Shown here: one piece after another, positions 20,051 through 28,905 of the stretch
Numbering within the stretch: the first letter of the stretch is position 1
How the letters are laid out: the number at the start of each line of letters is the position of its first letter
Assembly (NCBI GenBank): GCA_964586235.1
Contig: CAZPIO010000011.1
Span: 1 to 64,000, forward strand
Source: JAUCQB01 sp964586235
GTDB lineage: Bacteria; Planctomycetota; Phycisphaerae; UBA1845; PWPN01
Direction: 5' to 3'
DNA length: 64,000 bases
Notes under the pieces: generated by a model
The model's database searches: none
What the model was told of the DNA's origin: nothing
The model's input: only the letters and a program-made list of their open reading frames with translations
Made by a program: the position numbers and the translations under genes

Positions 20051-21748
20051 TTACCGCGCCGGGGCCGTTCCAGGCATCGGTGCCACCACGGCGCTCCGGG
20101 TTGCCGGCGACACTCGGGTGGGCGAAGCCGGCGGCGTCCCGGTGGTCCTGATCGGTATCCCGAACATCACACGCCACAGTGTTTCGCTCGTGCTGAGCCG
20201 CCAGACCCGCTTGTTGTCCACGAAAACCGAGGGCGTGCTGTTCACCTTGATGAAGTCCGCGTCCCCGGGCTTGATGCCGGGGAGGTCCTTGCCCAGGTTC
20301 GCCCCTTCCTCGATGTCGGCCTTGACCTGGGCCAGCGCCTGCGGGCTTCCCATCGCCTGCTCGAATGCCCGCTCGTCCAGGCCGATCTCCCGGGCCAGGA
20401 TGTTGAAATCCCGGTTTTCCTTCCAGCCTTTCCATCTGGGCTGGGTCTGCCAGAGCAGGTCGTACATCTTCCAGTACGCCTCGTCTCCTCCGACCATCCG
20501 GGCCGCTTCCGCCGCCAGCGAGCCCCTGCAGGCGGCCGGATGCAGGTTGCGGGTTGCGTACGGATTGCAGTCCGTGGAGATCGGCCAGTGCTTGAACACT
20601 ACGCGGATCCGACCGCCGCTGCGCTCGCTGAGCGGCAGCAGCTTTTCGTTGACGTAGTCTTCAAACTTCTTGCAGCTCGGGCACTGGAAGTCGCTGTAGA
20701 TCACCATCGTGTGGGGTGCGTCGGCCGACCCGCGGAAGGGCCGGTTTGTGGTGTCGATCTGCACCTGCGGCGAGAGCCGCCAGGAGAGCAGCAGATGCTC
20801 CGAATGCTTCTCGTAGAGTTCCAGTTGACGCTTGTAGTACTTCGTCCCGCTTTCCTCGTTGTACAGTTTCTTGCGAAGCTCGACGATCTGCTGTGCCAGG
20901 GCATCCGCGGGCTGGCTGGTCAGGGAAGCAAGCATCGTTTTCTCGTCGAAGGGCCTGGATGCGGTTCCGCGTGAGCCTCCCGACAACTGTCGCCCCAGAC
21001 TGTCCGGTGCCAGCCCGACGAACTCTCCCCAAAGGATCATCAAAGTCACGCATGCCACTGCCAGCAGCATCCGCATCGGCGGCCAGTCCGCGACCACCGG
21101 CGCGAACCGCGAAACCGATGGCGCGGCCGTCCCATGGGAGGCGATGCCCCTTCCGGCAGCGGGCAGCCGCGGCCATAACAGCAGGGCGAACACCAGCAGC
21201 AACAGCGAAAGCACGTGTGCCAACACGCACAGCGGACACCAGTGCTCCATTTTCGTCCACATGATGTATTCGAAGAACGCGCTGACCCCGACCCCGGCGA
21301 ACGTGGCCGCTACGAAGATCAGGTGCACCCACCATCGGGACGGGCTGCAACTGCCGATCAGCACCAGCCAGACCAGCATCGCACTGAAGAAGAACATGCC
21401 AAGCAGAGAAACGGGCACGCGGAATTGGTCCGCCTGGGCGTGAAAGGGGAACACCGCGAACCCGCTTCGGGCCACATCCTCGCAACTGGCCGTCTCCGTG
21501 GCGCTGCACATGGAGATGAGCCAGTCCTCGCTGTCCGCTTTGTCTTCAGCGACGGCGGGCGCGCCAGCGGTTCGCGACTCCACTTGCCGCAGGCCCAGCA
21601 GACCCCAGACACCCGGCGCTTTCTCGAGCACGTAACCTTCTGATTCCTGCAAGTGAATGTAGGTCAGTTCCAGGCTCACTCGCAGGCCGGCAATGCAGCT
21701 TGCCAGGGCCAGCACCCAGACAACGGCTCGAAGCGAACGTGATCTCAC
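20051..21748 (-). CDS. VKOR-DsbA-type fusion, copy 2
   Basis: 565 aa, starting at GTG with AGAGGAGAG upstream. The N-terminal TM region has loop cysteines in MCSATETASCEDV and the redox pair CPLC in HWCPLCVLAHVLSLLLLV. A periplasmic linker with a coiled-coil-like stretch (LAQQIVELRKKLYNEE) leads to a DsbA-like domain with CPSC in YSDFQCPSCKKF. The domain order matches the next gene, but the active-site residues (CPSC against CPFC), the linker and the length differ, so the two copies have diverged. It is the first gene of the pair and is divergent from purQ. Confidence 0.9.
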   Translation of the reverse strand: MRSRSLRAVVWVLALASCIAGLRVSLELTYIHLQESEGYVLEKAPGVWGLLGLRQVESRTAGAPAVAEDKADSEDWLISMCSATETASCEDVARSGFAVFPFHAQADQFRVPVSLLGMFFFSAMLVWLVLIGSCSPSRWWVHLIFVAATFAGVGVSAFFEYIMWTKMEHWCPLCVLAHVLSLLLLVFALLLWPRLPAAGRGIASHGTAAPSVSRFAPVVADWPPMRMLLAVACVTLMILWGEFVGLAPDSLGRQLSGGSRGTASRPFDEKTMLASLTSQPADALAQQIVELRKKLYNEESGTKYYKRQLELYEKHSEHLLLSWRLSPQVQIDTTNRPFRGSADAPHTMVIYSDFQCPSCKKFEDYVNEKLLPLSERSGGRIRVVFKHWPISTDCNPYATRNLHPAACRGSLAAEAARMVGGDEAYWKMYDLLWQTQPRWKGWKENRDFNILAREIGLDERAFEQAMGSPQALAQVKADIEEGANLGKDLPGIKPGDADFIKVNSTPSVFVDNKRVWRLSTSETLWRVMFGIPIRTTGTPPASPTRVSPATRSAVVAPMPGTAPAR

Positions 21749-21819
21749 GACTAACTCTCCTCTGACGGGCTACTCAGCCTGTGGTTCACGCAGGTTCGGC
21801 AAGTCGCCCACCCTCGGGT

Positions 21820-21848
21820 TTGCAGGCGACGGCGGCGTGGCATACACT
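21820..21848 (+). promoter_or_regulatory. Possible promoter giving a leaderless purQ mRNA
   Basis: TTGCAG (21820-21825), a 17-bp spacer and TACACT (21843-21848). The -10-like box ends six bases before the ATG at 21855, so transcription would start at or next to the start codon. No Shine-Dalgarno sequence is visible before the ATG. The boxes match the consensus only in part. Confidence 0.4.
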
Positions 21849-21854
21849 TTATTC

Positions 21855-22637
21855 ATGAGTCAGCCCAAGGTAATGATTCTCCGTACCGCCGGCACCAACT
21901 GCGACGAAGAGACGGTCCACGCCTGGGAACTTGCCGGTGCCCAGCCCCGGCGAGTTCATGTCCGGGAACTGATCGGTCGTCCCGGCCTGCTGCGGGAATT
22001 CGCGATTCTAACCATTCCAGGCGGCTTCAGCTACGGCGACGACATTTCGGCGGGCAAGATCCTCGCCAACCAGATGATCTATCACCTTGCGGATGCCATC
22101 GGCGAATTTCTGTCCGCAGGCAAACTCGTTTTGGGCATCTGTAACGGTTTTCAGGCGCTGGTCAAGGCGGGCCTGCTGCCGGGTGACGGCCAGGGGGCGA
22201 TTGGCCGTCAGTCGGTCACCCTGACGAACAATGACTCGGCCCGTTTCGAGGATCGCTGGGTTCACCTGCGGACCGGTGCCCGGCCAACCGCTTTTTTCCC
22301 GGCGGATACGATCCTGGCGATGCCCGTTGCCCATGGTGAGGGCAAGCTGGTGGCCGCCGACGATGAAACCCTGGCCCGGCTTGTCCGCGACCAGCACGTG
22401 GCCGTGAGCTACTGCGATGCCCAGGGCCGCCCTGGTCCCTACCCGATCAACCCCAACGGAAGCCAGGCAGATATAGCCGGCCTGACTGATCGCACCGGGC
22501 GAATCTTCGGCCTCATGCCGCACCCCGAACGGCACGTTCATCCCACCCAGCACCCGGAGTGGACCCGTCGTCCGGGCGCTCAAGCCAACGGCCGGATTGT
22601 CTTCGAGACCGCGGTCAAGACCGCTCGACAGATATAA
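21855..22637 (+). CDS. purQ: Phosphoribosylformylglycinamidine synthase subunit PurQ-like
   Basis: 260 aa. A class I glutamine amidotransferase with the nucleophile Cys in GKLVLGICNGFQALVKAG, the oxyanion block IPGGFSYGDDISAGKI, and the His/Glu pair in GLMPHPERHVHP. It supplies ammonia for FGAM formation in purine synthesis and needs PurL (and PurS in many bacteria), which are not in the window. At about 260 aa it is slightly longer than the typical PurQ. The first codons MSQPKVMILRTAGTNCDEET match the family start, and no ribosome-binding site is seen. Confidence 0.9.
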   Translation: MSQPKVMILRTAGTNCDEETVHAWELAGAQPRRVHVRELIGRPGLLREFAILTIPGGFSYGDDISAGKILANQMIYHLADAIGEFLSAGKLVLGICNGFQALVKAGLLPGDGQGAIGRQSVTLTNNDSARFEDRWVHLRTGARPTAFFPADTILAMPVAHGEGKLVAADDETLARLVRDQHVAVSYCDAQGRPGPYPINPNGSQADIAGLTDRTGRIFGLMPHPERHVHPTQHPEWTRRPGAQANGRIVFETAVKTARQI

Positions 22638-22703
22638 GGAATTATCTGGCATAAGCTTACGTCTGAATCGCCCCGCCGCGTGATCGCTCATTGGGAGCCG
22701 CAG

Positions 22704-24416
22704 ATGGATTCGGTAGCCGAACGCACGTACCCCCGACGATTTGTGCCCGCGACGGCCGACATGGGCCAATGGGGGCAAATCGAGCCTATGTTCGAGGTTC
22801 TGGATGCCCGTCCCCTTGAGACGGCGGAGCAGTTGGAGCAGTGGATCCTGGACGGGGGCGAGCTGGCGGCCTGCCTGTCGGAGGAATACCACAAGCGGTA
22901 CGTCGCCATGACCTGCCAGACCAACGATCCGGCACGCGAGCAGGCCTATCTGCACTTCATCGAGGAGATCCAACCGCGCTGCAAGCCGCGCTGGCACCGT
23001 CTAAACGAGCGGTACGTGGCTTGCCCCCTCCGCAGGCAACTGCTCAGGCAGCGGTACGAGGTCTATGACCGGAGCACGGTGACCGCTGTCGAGCTGTTCC
23101 GGGATGAGAACGTCGCGCTGCAAACCGAGGAGGCAAAGCTCGATCAGCAATACCAGAAGATCTGCGGGGCGATGACCGTCCAGTATCAGAGCCGCGAGCA
23201 GACACTTCAACAGATGGCCCGGTATCAACAGGAGCCGGAACGGCGGATCCGGCAGGAGACGTGGGAACTGGTCGCAAACCGGCGCCTGGCGGACCGCGAG
23301 GCGATCGACGATCTGTTCGACCAGATGATCCGGCTGCGGGATCAGATCGCGCACAACGCCGGGCTGGACAACTTCCGCGAGTATCAATTCAAAGCGTATG
23401 AGCGGTTCGACTACACGCCGGCCGACTGCCTCGCCTTTCATGATGCCATTGAACGGGTGGTCGTACCGGCTTATCGCGAGATCCAGCGGGAGCGACGACG
23501 TCAATTGGGCGTCGAGGCGCTGCGTCCCTGGGACCTGTCGGTCGACGTCAAGGGCCGCCCGCCGCTGCGCCCGTTCAAGGAGGTCTCGGAGCTGTCGGTC
23601 GGATGCCGCACGATCTTCGGCCAGATCGACCCGGTCCTCGGTGAGCAGTTCGAGGCGATGGTCAAGGCCGGCTGGCTGGACCTGGAAAGCCGCAAGGGCA
23701 AGGCCCCCGGCGGGTACCAGGCGACTTTCGACGAGACTCGCCACCCTTTCATTTTCATGAACGCCGTCGGCTTGCACCGCGATGTGGAAACGCTGCTTCA
23801 CGAGGGAGGGCATGCTTTTCATTGCCTGGCGTGCCGTGACGAGCCCTTGCTGGCCTATCGGCACACGTCGATGGAGATAGCCGAGGTTGCCTCGATGGGC
23901 ATGGAGCTGCTGGCCTCGGATCACCTCGGCGAGTTCTACGAGGTCGACGACCTGGTGCGGGCCCGACGCGAGCAGCTCGAAGGTGTTGTCTCCGCGTTCC
24001 CGTGGATCGCGATCATCGATGCCTTCCAGCACTGGCTGTATCTGCACCCCGACCACACGCGCGACCAGCGCACCGCGTGCTGGCTCGACCTGCTACGGCG
24101 GTTCGGGGGAATCGAGGATTGGGCCGGTTACGAGCCGATGCACGAGTCCATGTGGCAGCGGCAGCTCCACCTGTTCAGCGTGCCGTTCTATTACATTGAG
24201 TACGGCATTGCCCAGATCGGGGCCCTGCAGTTGTGGCGCAACACTCGAGCGGACAAGCCCGCCGCCCTGAGGCAATACCGCGAGGCCCTGGCCCTCGGGG
24301 GCTCACGGCCGCTGCCCGAGCTCTGGGCCGCCGCCGGGCTGCATTTCGACTTCAGCGAGGCAACCCTGCGGCCGCTGGTCGAGATGGTCATGTCCGAGCT
24401 CGGCTCGCTGGACTGA
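22704..24416 (+). CDS. M3-family oligoendopeptidase (PepF-like)
   Basis: 570 aa. The ATG has GGGAG 6 bp upstream; a GTG eight codons earlier is less likely. The zinc motif HEXXH is in LLHEGGHAFHCLAC, with the third ligand expected in SMEIAEVASMGMELLAS. The region ahead of it is long and helical, as in M3 peptidases, and the C-terminus matches the PepF pattern (YYIEYGIAQIGALQLW). These cytoplasmic enzymes degrade short peptides. It lies 66 bp after purQ on the same strand. Confidence 0.9.
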   Translation: MDSVAERTYPRRFVPATADMGQWGQIEPMFEVLDARPLETAEQLEQWILDGGELAACLSEEYHKRYVAMTCQTNDPAREQAYLHFIEEIQPRCKPRWHRLNERYVACPLRRQLLRQRYEVYDRSTVTAVELFRDENVALQTEEAKLDQQYQKICGAMTVQYQSREQTLQQMARYQQEPERRIRQETWELVANRRLADREAIDDLFDQMIRLRDQIAHNAGLDNFREYQFKAYERFDYTPADCLAFHDAIERVVVPAYREIQRERRRQLGVEALRPWDLSVDVKGRPPLRPFKEVSELSVGCRTIFGQIDPVLGEQFEAMVKAGWLDLESRKGKAPGGYQATFDETRHPFIFMNAVGLHRDVETLLHEGGHAFHCLACRDEPLLAYRHTSMEIAEVASMGMELLASDHLGEFYEVDDLVRARREQLEGVVSAFPWIAIIDAFQHWLYLHPDHTRDQRTACWLDLLRRFGGIEDWAGYEPMHESMWQRQLHLFSVPFYYIEYGIAQIGALQLWRNTRADKPAALRQYREALALGGSRPLPELWAAAGLHFDFSEATLRPLVEMVMSELGSLD

Positions 24417-24538
24417 GCCGCTGCGGAAGCTGGACCGTTGCGAGGCTGAGAACTACAGTCCCCATCACCCGGAGCAGTCATCTGGCGAGTCGGACGGCGT
24501 CAGTCCGATGCATTTCCTTTTCAGGAGGAGCACCGGCC

Positions 24539-26128
24539 ATGAAACGGCGAGAATTCTGTCTGGGTGCGGGTTCGGCGATCTTCCTCGGCGCGGCGAGCCG
24601 CCTGGCCGGAGCGGAGCGGTCTTCGTCAACCACAACTCGTCCGGCGGACATCGACCCGGACCCCATCGGCGGCTACACGCTCCGCCCGCCTTCGCGGTTT
24701 CTCTTCCTCGACCACCGTCATGTGGACCCGGGAGACCTGGTGTGGCGTGCACCGGACGGCAAGTTGATCCCGGTGGCCGGGCCGCCCGACCCGCCCGTCG
24801 AGGCCCGCGCCGATTCGCAAGGTGTCGCCGCCGGCATTCGCTGGGTCGCCCAGAAGGCCGCGCTGGAGGGACCCATTGCCGGGCTGCCCGGGCAAGTCTG
24901 CTGGCACGACGGCAAGTACCGGTCCTGGTCGCTGCAGGCGAACTACGGCTCGGGCCGGGACCTCGGCTCCTACAGCCAGTCGGCGGTCCGGTCGCTGGCG
25001 GTCGGCTACAGCGAATCGTCGGATGGATACACGTGGTCTTCGAGACAGATCGGTGAGATCCGGCCCCCGGAGATCACCGGACTGGACGGCGGGTATTTCT
25101 TTGTCGATCTCCACGGCCCGGCCGAGGAGCGCTACAAGGGCATTTACAACGCCCGCATGCTGACGGGAGTCGAGGATCTCTGGAAGCGATACCAGGCGCA
25201 GACACACCCGCGCAACCGCGACACCCGCTTCGGTCCGCAGGTGATGTACTGCCTGTTCGGCCTGACCTCGCCGGACGGCATCACGTGGAAGCATCTGCCC
25301 GAGCCGCTGCTGATGCACTACGGCGACACCGACAACACGGTGTACTTCGACGAGTGGCTGGGCAAGTACGTGCTGTACACGCGGTTGTACTGGATGCGAC
25401 GCCGTTATGTTGCCCGCGCGGAGTCGGAGGACTTCCGGCATTTCTCGCCGGTTGAGCCGGTGCTGTGGCCGAGGCTCGATGACCCGCCCTCGTGGGACAT
25501 CTACACAAACGGGCGAACGTCGTACCCGGACCTGCCTGAACATCACCTCATGTTCCCGTTCTTCTACCGCCGGCTGACGCAGACGTCCGAGGTGCATCTG
25601 CACTCGAGCGTCGACGGTATCCACTGGGACCGCGTGCCCGGCGGCCCGGTCATCGAGCCCGGTGACCCCGGAAGCTGGAACGGCGAGTTTATCGTGGCCG
25701 GCAGGCAACTCGTGCCGCTGGGAAAGGACAGGATCGCGATCCCCTTCTCGGGCAGTACGCATCCGCACAAGTACCCGCGTTGGCCCGGGGTCATCAAAGG
25801 CGGTGCGGGCTGGGCGACGTGGCCCGACGGCCGGCTCTGCGCCCTGCAGGCCGACGACGGGGGACGTTTCGATACCTTCCCTGTCCAAGTCACGGGGCGT
25901 CAGCTTCGGGTGAACGTCAGGGTCCGTCGCGCCGGCGAGATCCGAGTCGGCCTCAACGGAATCGACGGCCGATCCGTGGCCGACTGCGATTTGACCACCG
26001 GTGACCATGCGGCACACACCGTGACCTGGAAAGGCGATGCGCGATTACGTGTTGAGCCAGGCGCCAATGTGAGCCTGCGGTTCCGAATGCGCGCCGCCGA
26101 GTTGTTCGGCTTCGAATGGGCGACGTGA
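24539..26128 (+). CDS. Tat-exported beta-propeller protein, GH32/GH43-like
   Basis: 529 aa. The start has AGGAGG 10 bp upstream and a twin-arginine signal (MKRREFCLGAGSAIFLGAA). The body has repeated propeller-blade phrases of the type SxDGxxW: ESSDGYTWSSRQIGE, TSPDGITWKHLPEP and SSVDGIHWDRVPGGPV. These are common in five-bladed GH32/43-like and sialidase-like proteins. The C-terminus is a beta domain (LRVNVRVRRAGEIRVGLNG). The substrate is unknown; the family call rests on fold-level resemblance. Confidence 0.65.
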   Translation: MKRREFCLGAGSAIFLGAASRLAGAERSSSTTTRPADIDPDPIGGYTLRPPSRFLFLDHRHVDPGDLVWRAPDGKLIPVAGPPDPPVEARADSQGVAAGIRWVAQKAALEGPIAGLPGQVCWHDGKYRSWSLQANYGSGRDLGSYSQSAVRSLAVGYSESSDGYTWSSRQIGEIRPPEITGLDGGYFFVDLHGPAEERYKGIYNARMLTGVEDLWKRYQAQTHPRNRDTRFGPQVMYCLFGLTSPDGITWKHLPEPLLMHYGDTDNTVYFDEWLGKYVLYTRLYWMRRRYVARAESEDFRHFSPVEPVLWPRLDDPPSWDIYTNGRTSYPDLPEHHLMFPFFYRRLTQTSEVHLHSSVDGIHWDRVPGGPVIEPGDPGSWNGEFIVAGRQLVPLGKDRIAIPFSGSTHPHKYPRWPGVIKGGAGWATWPDGRLCALQADDGGRFDTFPVQVTGRQLRVNVRVRRAGEIRVGLNGIDGRSVADCDLTTGDHAAHTVTWKGDARLRVEPGANVSLRFRMRAAELFGFEWAT

Positions 26129-26228
26129 TCGTGCCCTGATGCCCGATACACGCAAGCGAGAGCCCGAGTGCCAAACGCTGTAATCGTGCGTGCAGCGCGC
26201 CCTGTCGATCCGATGAGGGACCAGGTGA

Positions 26229-27917
26229 TCATCTCGGCTGTATCAGATCCTCTGTGGATCCCGCCGGCTGAGCGGGCAACGCATACCAGTAGGCAGTGCT
26301 GGACCAGATGGGATGGTCCCGGTGAATGATGGTATCTCCGATTGCGTCTGAGCCATCGTACCCCATGGTTTCCTCGGCGACGCGGATGTTGCGACGGAAC
26401 TGGAAGGCGTCGTTGAGGTGAAACGAGTACACGGCCACCTCGCCGGGATGCACCTTGAAAAAGCCCGAGACCGCCTTGCGGTCGAAGCGGCACCAGCCCG
26501 AGTTGAAATACTCCTCGCTGCCCGTGCCGTGGTAGCTCGGCGGCCAGCCGTCCTCGTCGGTCCAGATCAGCCAGTCACCCTCGCCCCACCAGTCCCGATG
26601 AGGCCACTGAACGTGAAGCAGCACGCCGACGTACTTGCCCGGGCCTTTCCGATCGAGCACCGGGTGAACCGGGACGTTCTGTGGGCCGAACCGTGGAGAA
26701 TCAGGCTGTGCCGCTCGTCGCTCGGTCCATGTTGCATGGAATCTTCCCCAGTTGTCCGGGAGCGTCTCCCGTCGCTCGACGTCGAGGCGGAGTCGTATCC
26801 TGTGTGCACGCCGGCCGGAGCGGTTTTCAAACCGGATCACAGCCCCATCGCCGAACGGCATCGGAAAGCAGGAATACGTCTCCGCGGGAGTCACGCCGAG
26901 CAGCAGGGAGTTGGCGTGGATCTCGTTGTCGTATCCGTAGTCGGCGTTTCCGAAAAAGTATCCCAGCGGCACATCCACACTGGGTTCGGCCGCGCCGTCC
27001 CACCGAATCTGCATGCGTATGCCGCGCAGCACCTCCGGCGAGGCCGGCGCGACCGCCAGCCTCATCTGCCGGATCACGCCACAGCCTTCCACCGGCACAT
27101 CCTTCGCCTCCTTGCGATCCAGGGCCACATCATGGACGGCAGTCCATTCCGAGGGCTCAGCCGGAGGTCTCGATTCGGCCTCCAGCCAGGTCTGGCGCAC
27201 GCGGTCGAGTTCCGCCGTCTCCGCTTCGCTCAGCGGCCACGTCAGGCTCTTCACCCGCCTCTCGGGCGAATAGGCGGTGTAGGTGATCTGCCAGTAGTTG
27301 CCCCAGTTGGAGCCCTCGGGGCTGAAAAGCTGCACCCGACAGTGCCGGGCAAAGGGGATGGGAAACAGGATCCCGGGATAAGTCTTGTGGAAAACGAGCG
27401 GATAGGGAAACGGGCCGTTGTGGTCGTCGAAGAACCGGTCGACAGGCATATCGAAGACCGGCCGTTCGGCAGCATCGAGGAAGATCTGCATGCGGGTGGC
27501 ATTCGGGCCCGGCTTTCCGAACACGTCCTTCTCTCCCCCGAGCACCCCGGTGAAGATCCGGTGAATGCAGCCCGGTCCGCCCACGTCCAGCAGGACGTTC
27601 CGGCCGTCCTCCACACGTTTGAAGTCCGTGCCGTCGTGATTGCCGCCCGAGCGGTCCCAGGTGCTCGACATGGCGGTGTGCGAAGGCTCCAGTTCCGGGA
27701 GGTGGTCCAGCGTTCGCAATCGACGGAGGAAGAACGTCAGATCTCTGACGTCGCTGCGGTTCGAGTCTTCGCCGACACCGGCCCGCCGACCTGAAGACAT
27801 CTCGGCAGGCCGCGAGGCACTGAAGGCGGTCTGCCCGGCTGCGGATTGGGACAGCGTCGAGACGAGTCCCACAAAGCAGATGATCGCGGCCAGAATTCGC
27901 GGGATCATTCTGATCAT
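26229..27917 (-). CDS. DUF2961 domain-containing exported protein
   Basis: About 562 aa from an ATG followed by a signal peptide (MIRMIPRILAAIICFVGLVS); a GTG at 27977 is an alternative. DUF2961 hallmarks: WDRSGGNHDGTDFKR, GPGCIHRIFTG, GEGDWLIWTDEDGWPPSYHG and GTGSEEYFNSGW. Recent work links some members to glycan-cleaving glycosidases, but the activity of this one is not known. It converges with the Tat propeller gene. Confidence 0.85.
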   Translation of the reverse strand: MIRMIPRILAAIICFVGLVSTLSQSAAGQTAFSASRPAEMSSGRRAGVGEDSNRSDVRDLTFFLRRLRTLDHLPELEPSHTAMSSTWDRSGGNHDGTDFKRVEDGRNVLLDVGGPGCIHRIFTGVLGGEKDVFGKPGPNATRMQIFLDAAERPVFDMPVDRFFDDHNGPFPYPLVFHKTYPGILFPIPFARHCRVQLFSPEGSNWGNYWQITYTAYSPERRVKSLTWPLSEAETAELDRVRQTWLEAESRPPAEPSEWTAVHDVALDRKEAKDVPVEGCGVIRQMRLAVAPASPEVLRGIRMQIRWDGAAEPSVDVPLGYFFGNADYGYDNEIHANSLLLGVTPAETYSCFPMPFGDGAVIRFENRSGRRAHRIRLRLDVERRETLPDNWGRFHATWTERRAAQPDSPRFGPQNVPVHPVLDRKGPGKYVGVLLHVQWPHRDWWGEGDWLIWTDEDGWPPSYHGTGSEEYFNSGWCRFDRKAVSGFFKVHPGEVAVYSFHLNDAFQFRRNIRVAEETMGYDGSDAIGDTIIHRDHPIWSSTAYWYALPAQPAGSTEDLIQPR

Positions 27918-28017
27918 TGTGAATCCAACCGTGTTCAGGCCTCCCGCCGCCGCCCCTCCGAGATTGCCGCGAGACACATGCTCATCGTCGAGCAGGAATC
28001 GTGAGCATGCTCTGAGG

Positions 28018-28902
28018 TCACTTCACTTCTTGTTTCCTTGGGCCGGCGGTTTTGGCTCTGGTGCGCTTCGGAACCACTGCCCGCGCGATCTGCCGTGCCG
28101 GAGCTTTTGCGGATCGGCTTCGGCGGAGTGCGGCGGGCTCGTTCGTCTTGGCGGGTGTTGCCGCGTTGGTTGTGTCCGCGGGGGCCCGCGGAGCCATTTC
28201 TATGCCAAATACCTCGGACAGCTCGCTCTCGTCCAGCGTTCGCCGTCCGGTCTTGCGGGCCTTGGCGACGACCGCCCTGGCCGCGTCGGCGGTCACCAAT
28301 TCGGTGTAATCGACGCCTCGCAGTACGAACAGCAGTTCGGGCTTCTCATCCAGGCGCGAGCCGATGCCGTACAACACCGCCGCGACATGCTTGCACATGT
28401 CCGCCCAGTCCGGACAGGAGCAGTCCAGGCTGATCTCCCCCGGCCGGGGGAACAGGCCACGGTCCCGGTCCGTGACAACGGTCATCACGTGATCCGAAAA
28501 CTGGCCCTTGAGCAGTTCAATCAGCGAACCGATCTGGCCGGCGCACGACTCCTTCATCCGTCGCCACTTGTCCTTGGCCAGCGGTTTGATCGATACCTGG
28601 ATGTCATAGATCTCCGACCCGCTGACCTTCGCGGCGATCTGACCCTTCCGGATGTCCAGATGGCAGACAGAACCGTTCCGCACGTATGTCCGACCGCGCG
28701 GCAGACGGTTTGCGTAATCGCTGAACTTCTCCAGATGGTCGCACCACGCCCGGCCCCAGAACGTACGGGCGATCTGCCGGCCGTCGATGTTCACGGGCTG
28801 AATGTTCACGCCCTTCTTGCGAAGCTTCTCCATCTGCTTCGCCGCTTGTGCTCGTCGCCGCGCCACCGGGACGTACGGTCGCCATTGAAACCAAGCAGAC
28901 AT
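28018..28902 (-). CDS. SWIM zinc-finger protein
   Basis: 294 aa; the start has GGAGTAG upstream. The SWIM motif (CxCx(n)CxH) is clear in LDCSCPDWADMCKHVAAVLYG. The N-terminal region (TFWGRAWCDHLEKFSDYANR) is typical of bacterial SWIM proteins that accompany SNF2 helicases. The C-terminal tail is Lys/Arg/Ala/Pro-rich and disordered. It begins 3 bp after the stop of the SNF2 gene, so the two proteins are almost surely made together and may act as a DNA repair or remodelling pair. Confidence 0.9.
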   Translation of the reverse strand: MSAWFQWRPYVPVARRRAQAAKQMEKLRKKGVNIQPVNIDGRQIARTFWGRAWCDHLEKFSDYANRLPRGRTYVRNGSVCHLDIRKGQIAAKVSGSEIYDIQVSIKPLAKDKWRRMKESCAGQIGSLIELLKGQFSDHVMTVVTDRDRGLFPRPGEISLDCSCPDWADMCKHVAAVLYGIGSRLDEKPELLFVLRGVDYTELVTADAARAVVAKARKTGRRTLDESELSEVFGIEMAPRAPADTTNAATPAKTNEPAALRRSRSAKAPARQIARAVVPKRTRAKTAGPRKQEVK

Positions 28903-28905
28903 GAT

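Noticed and set aside
26418..27794. 458-codon plus-strand frame inside the DUF2961 gene
   Set aside because: Antisense shadow; the minus-strand protein has a signal peptide and family motifs.
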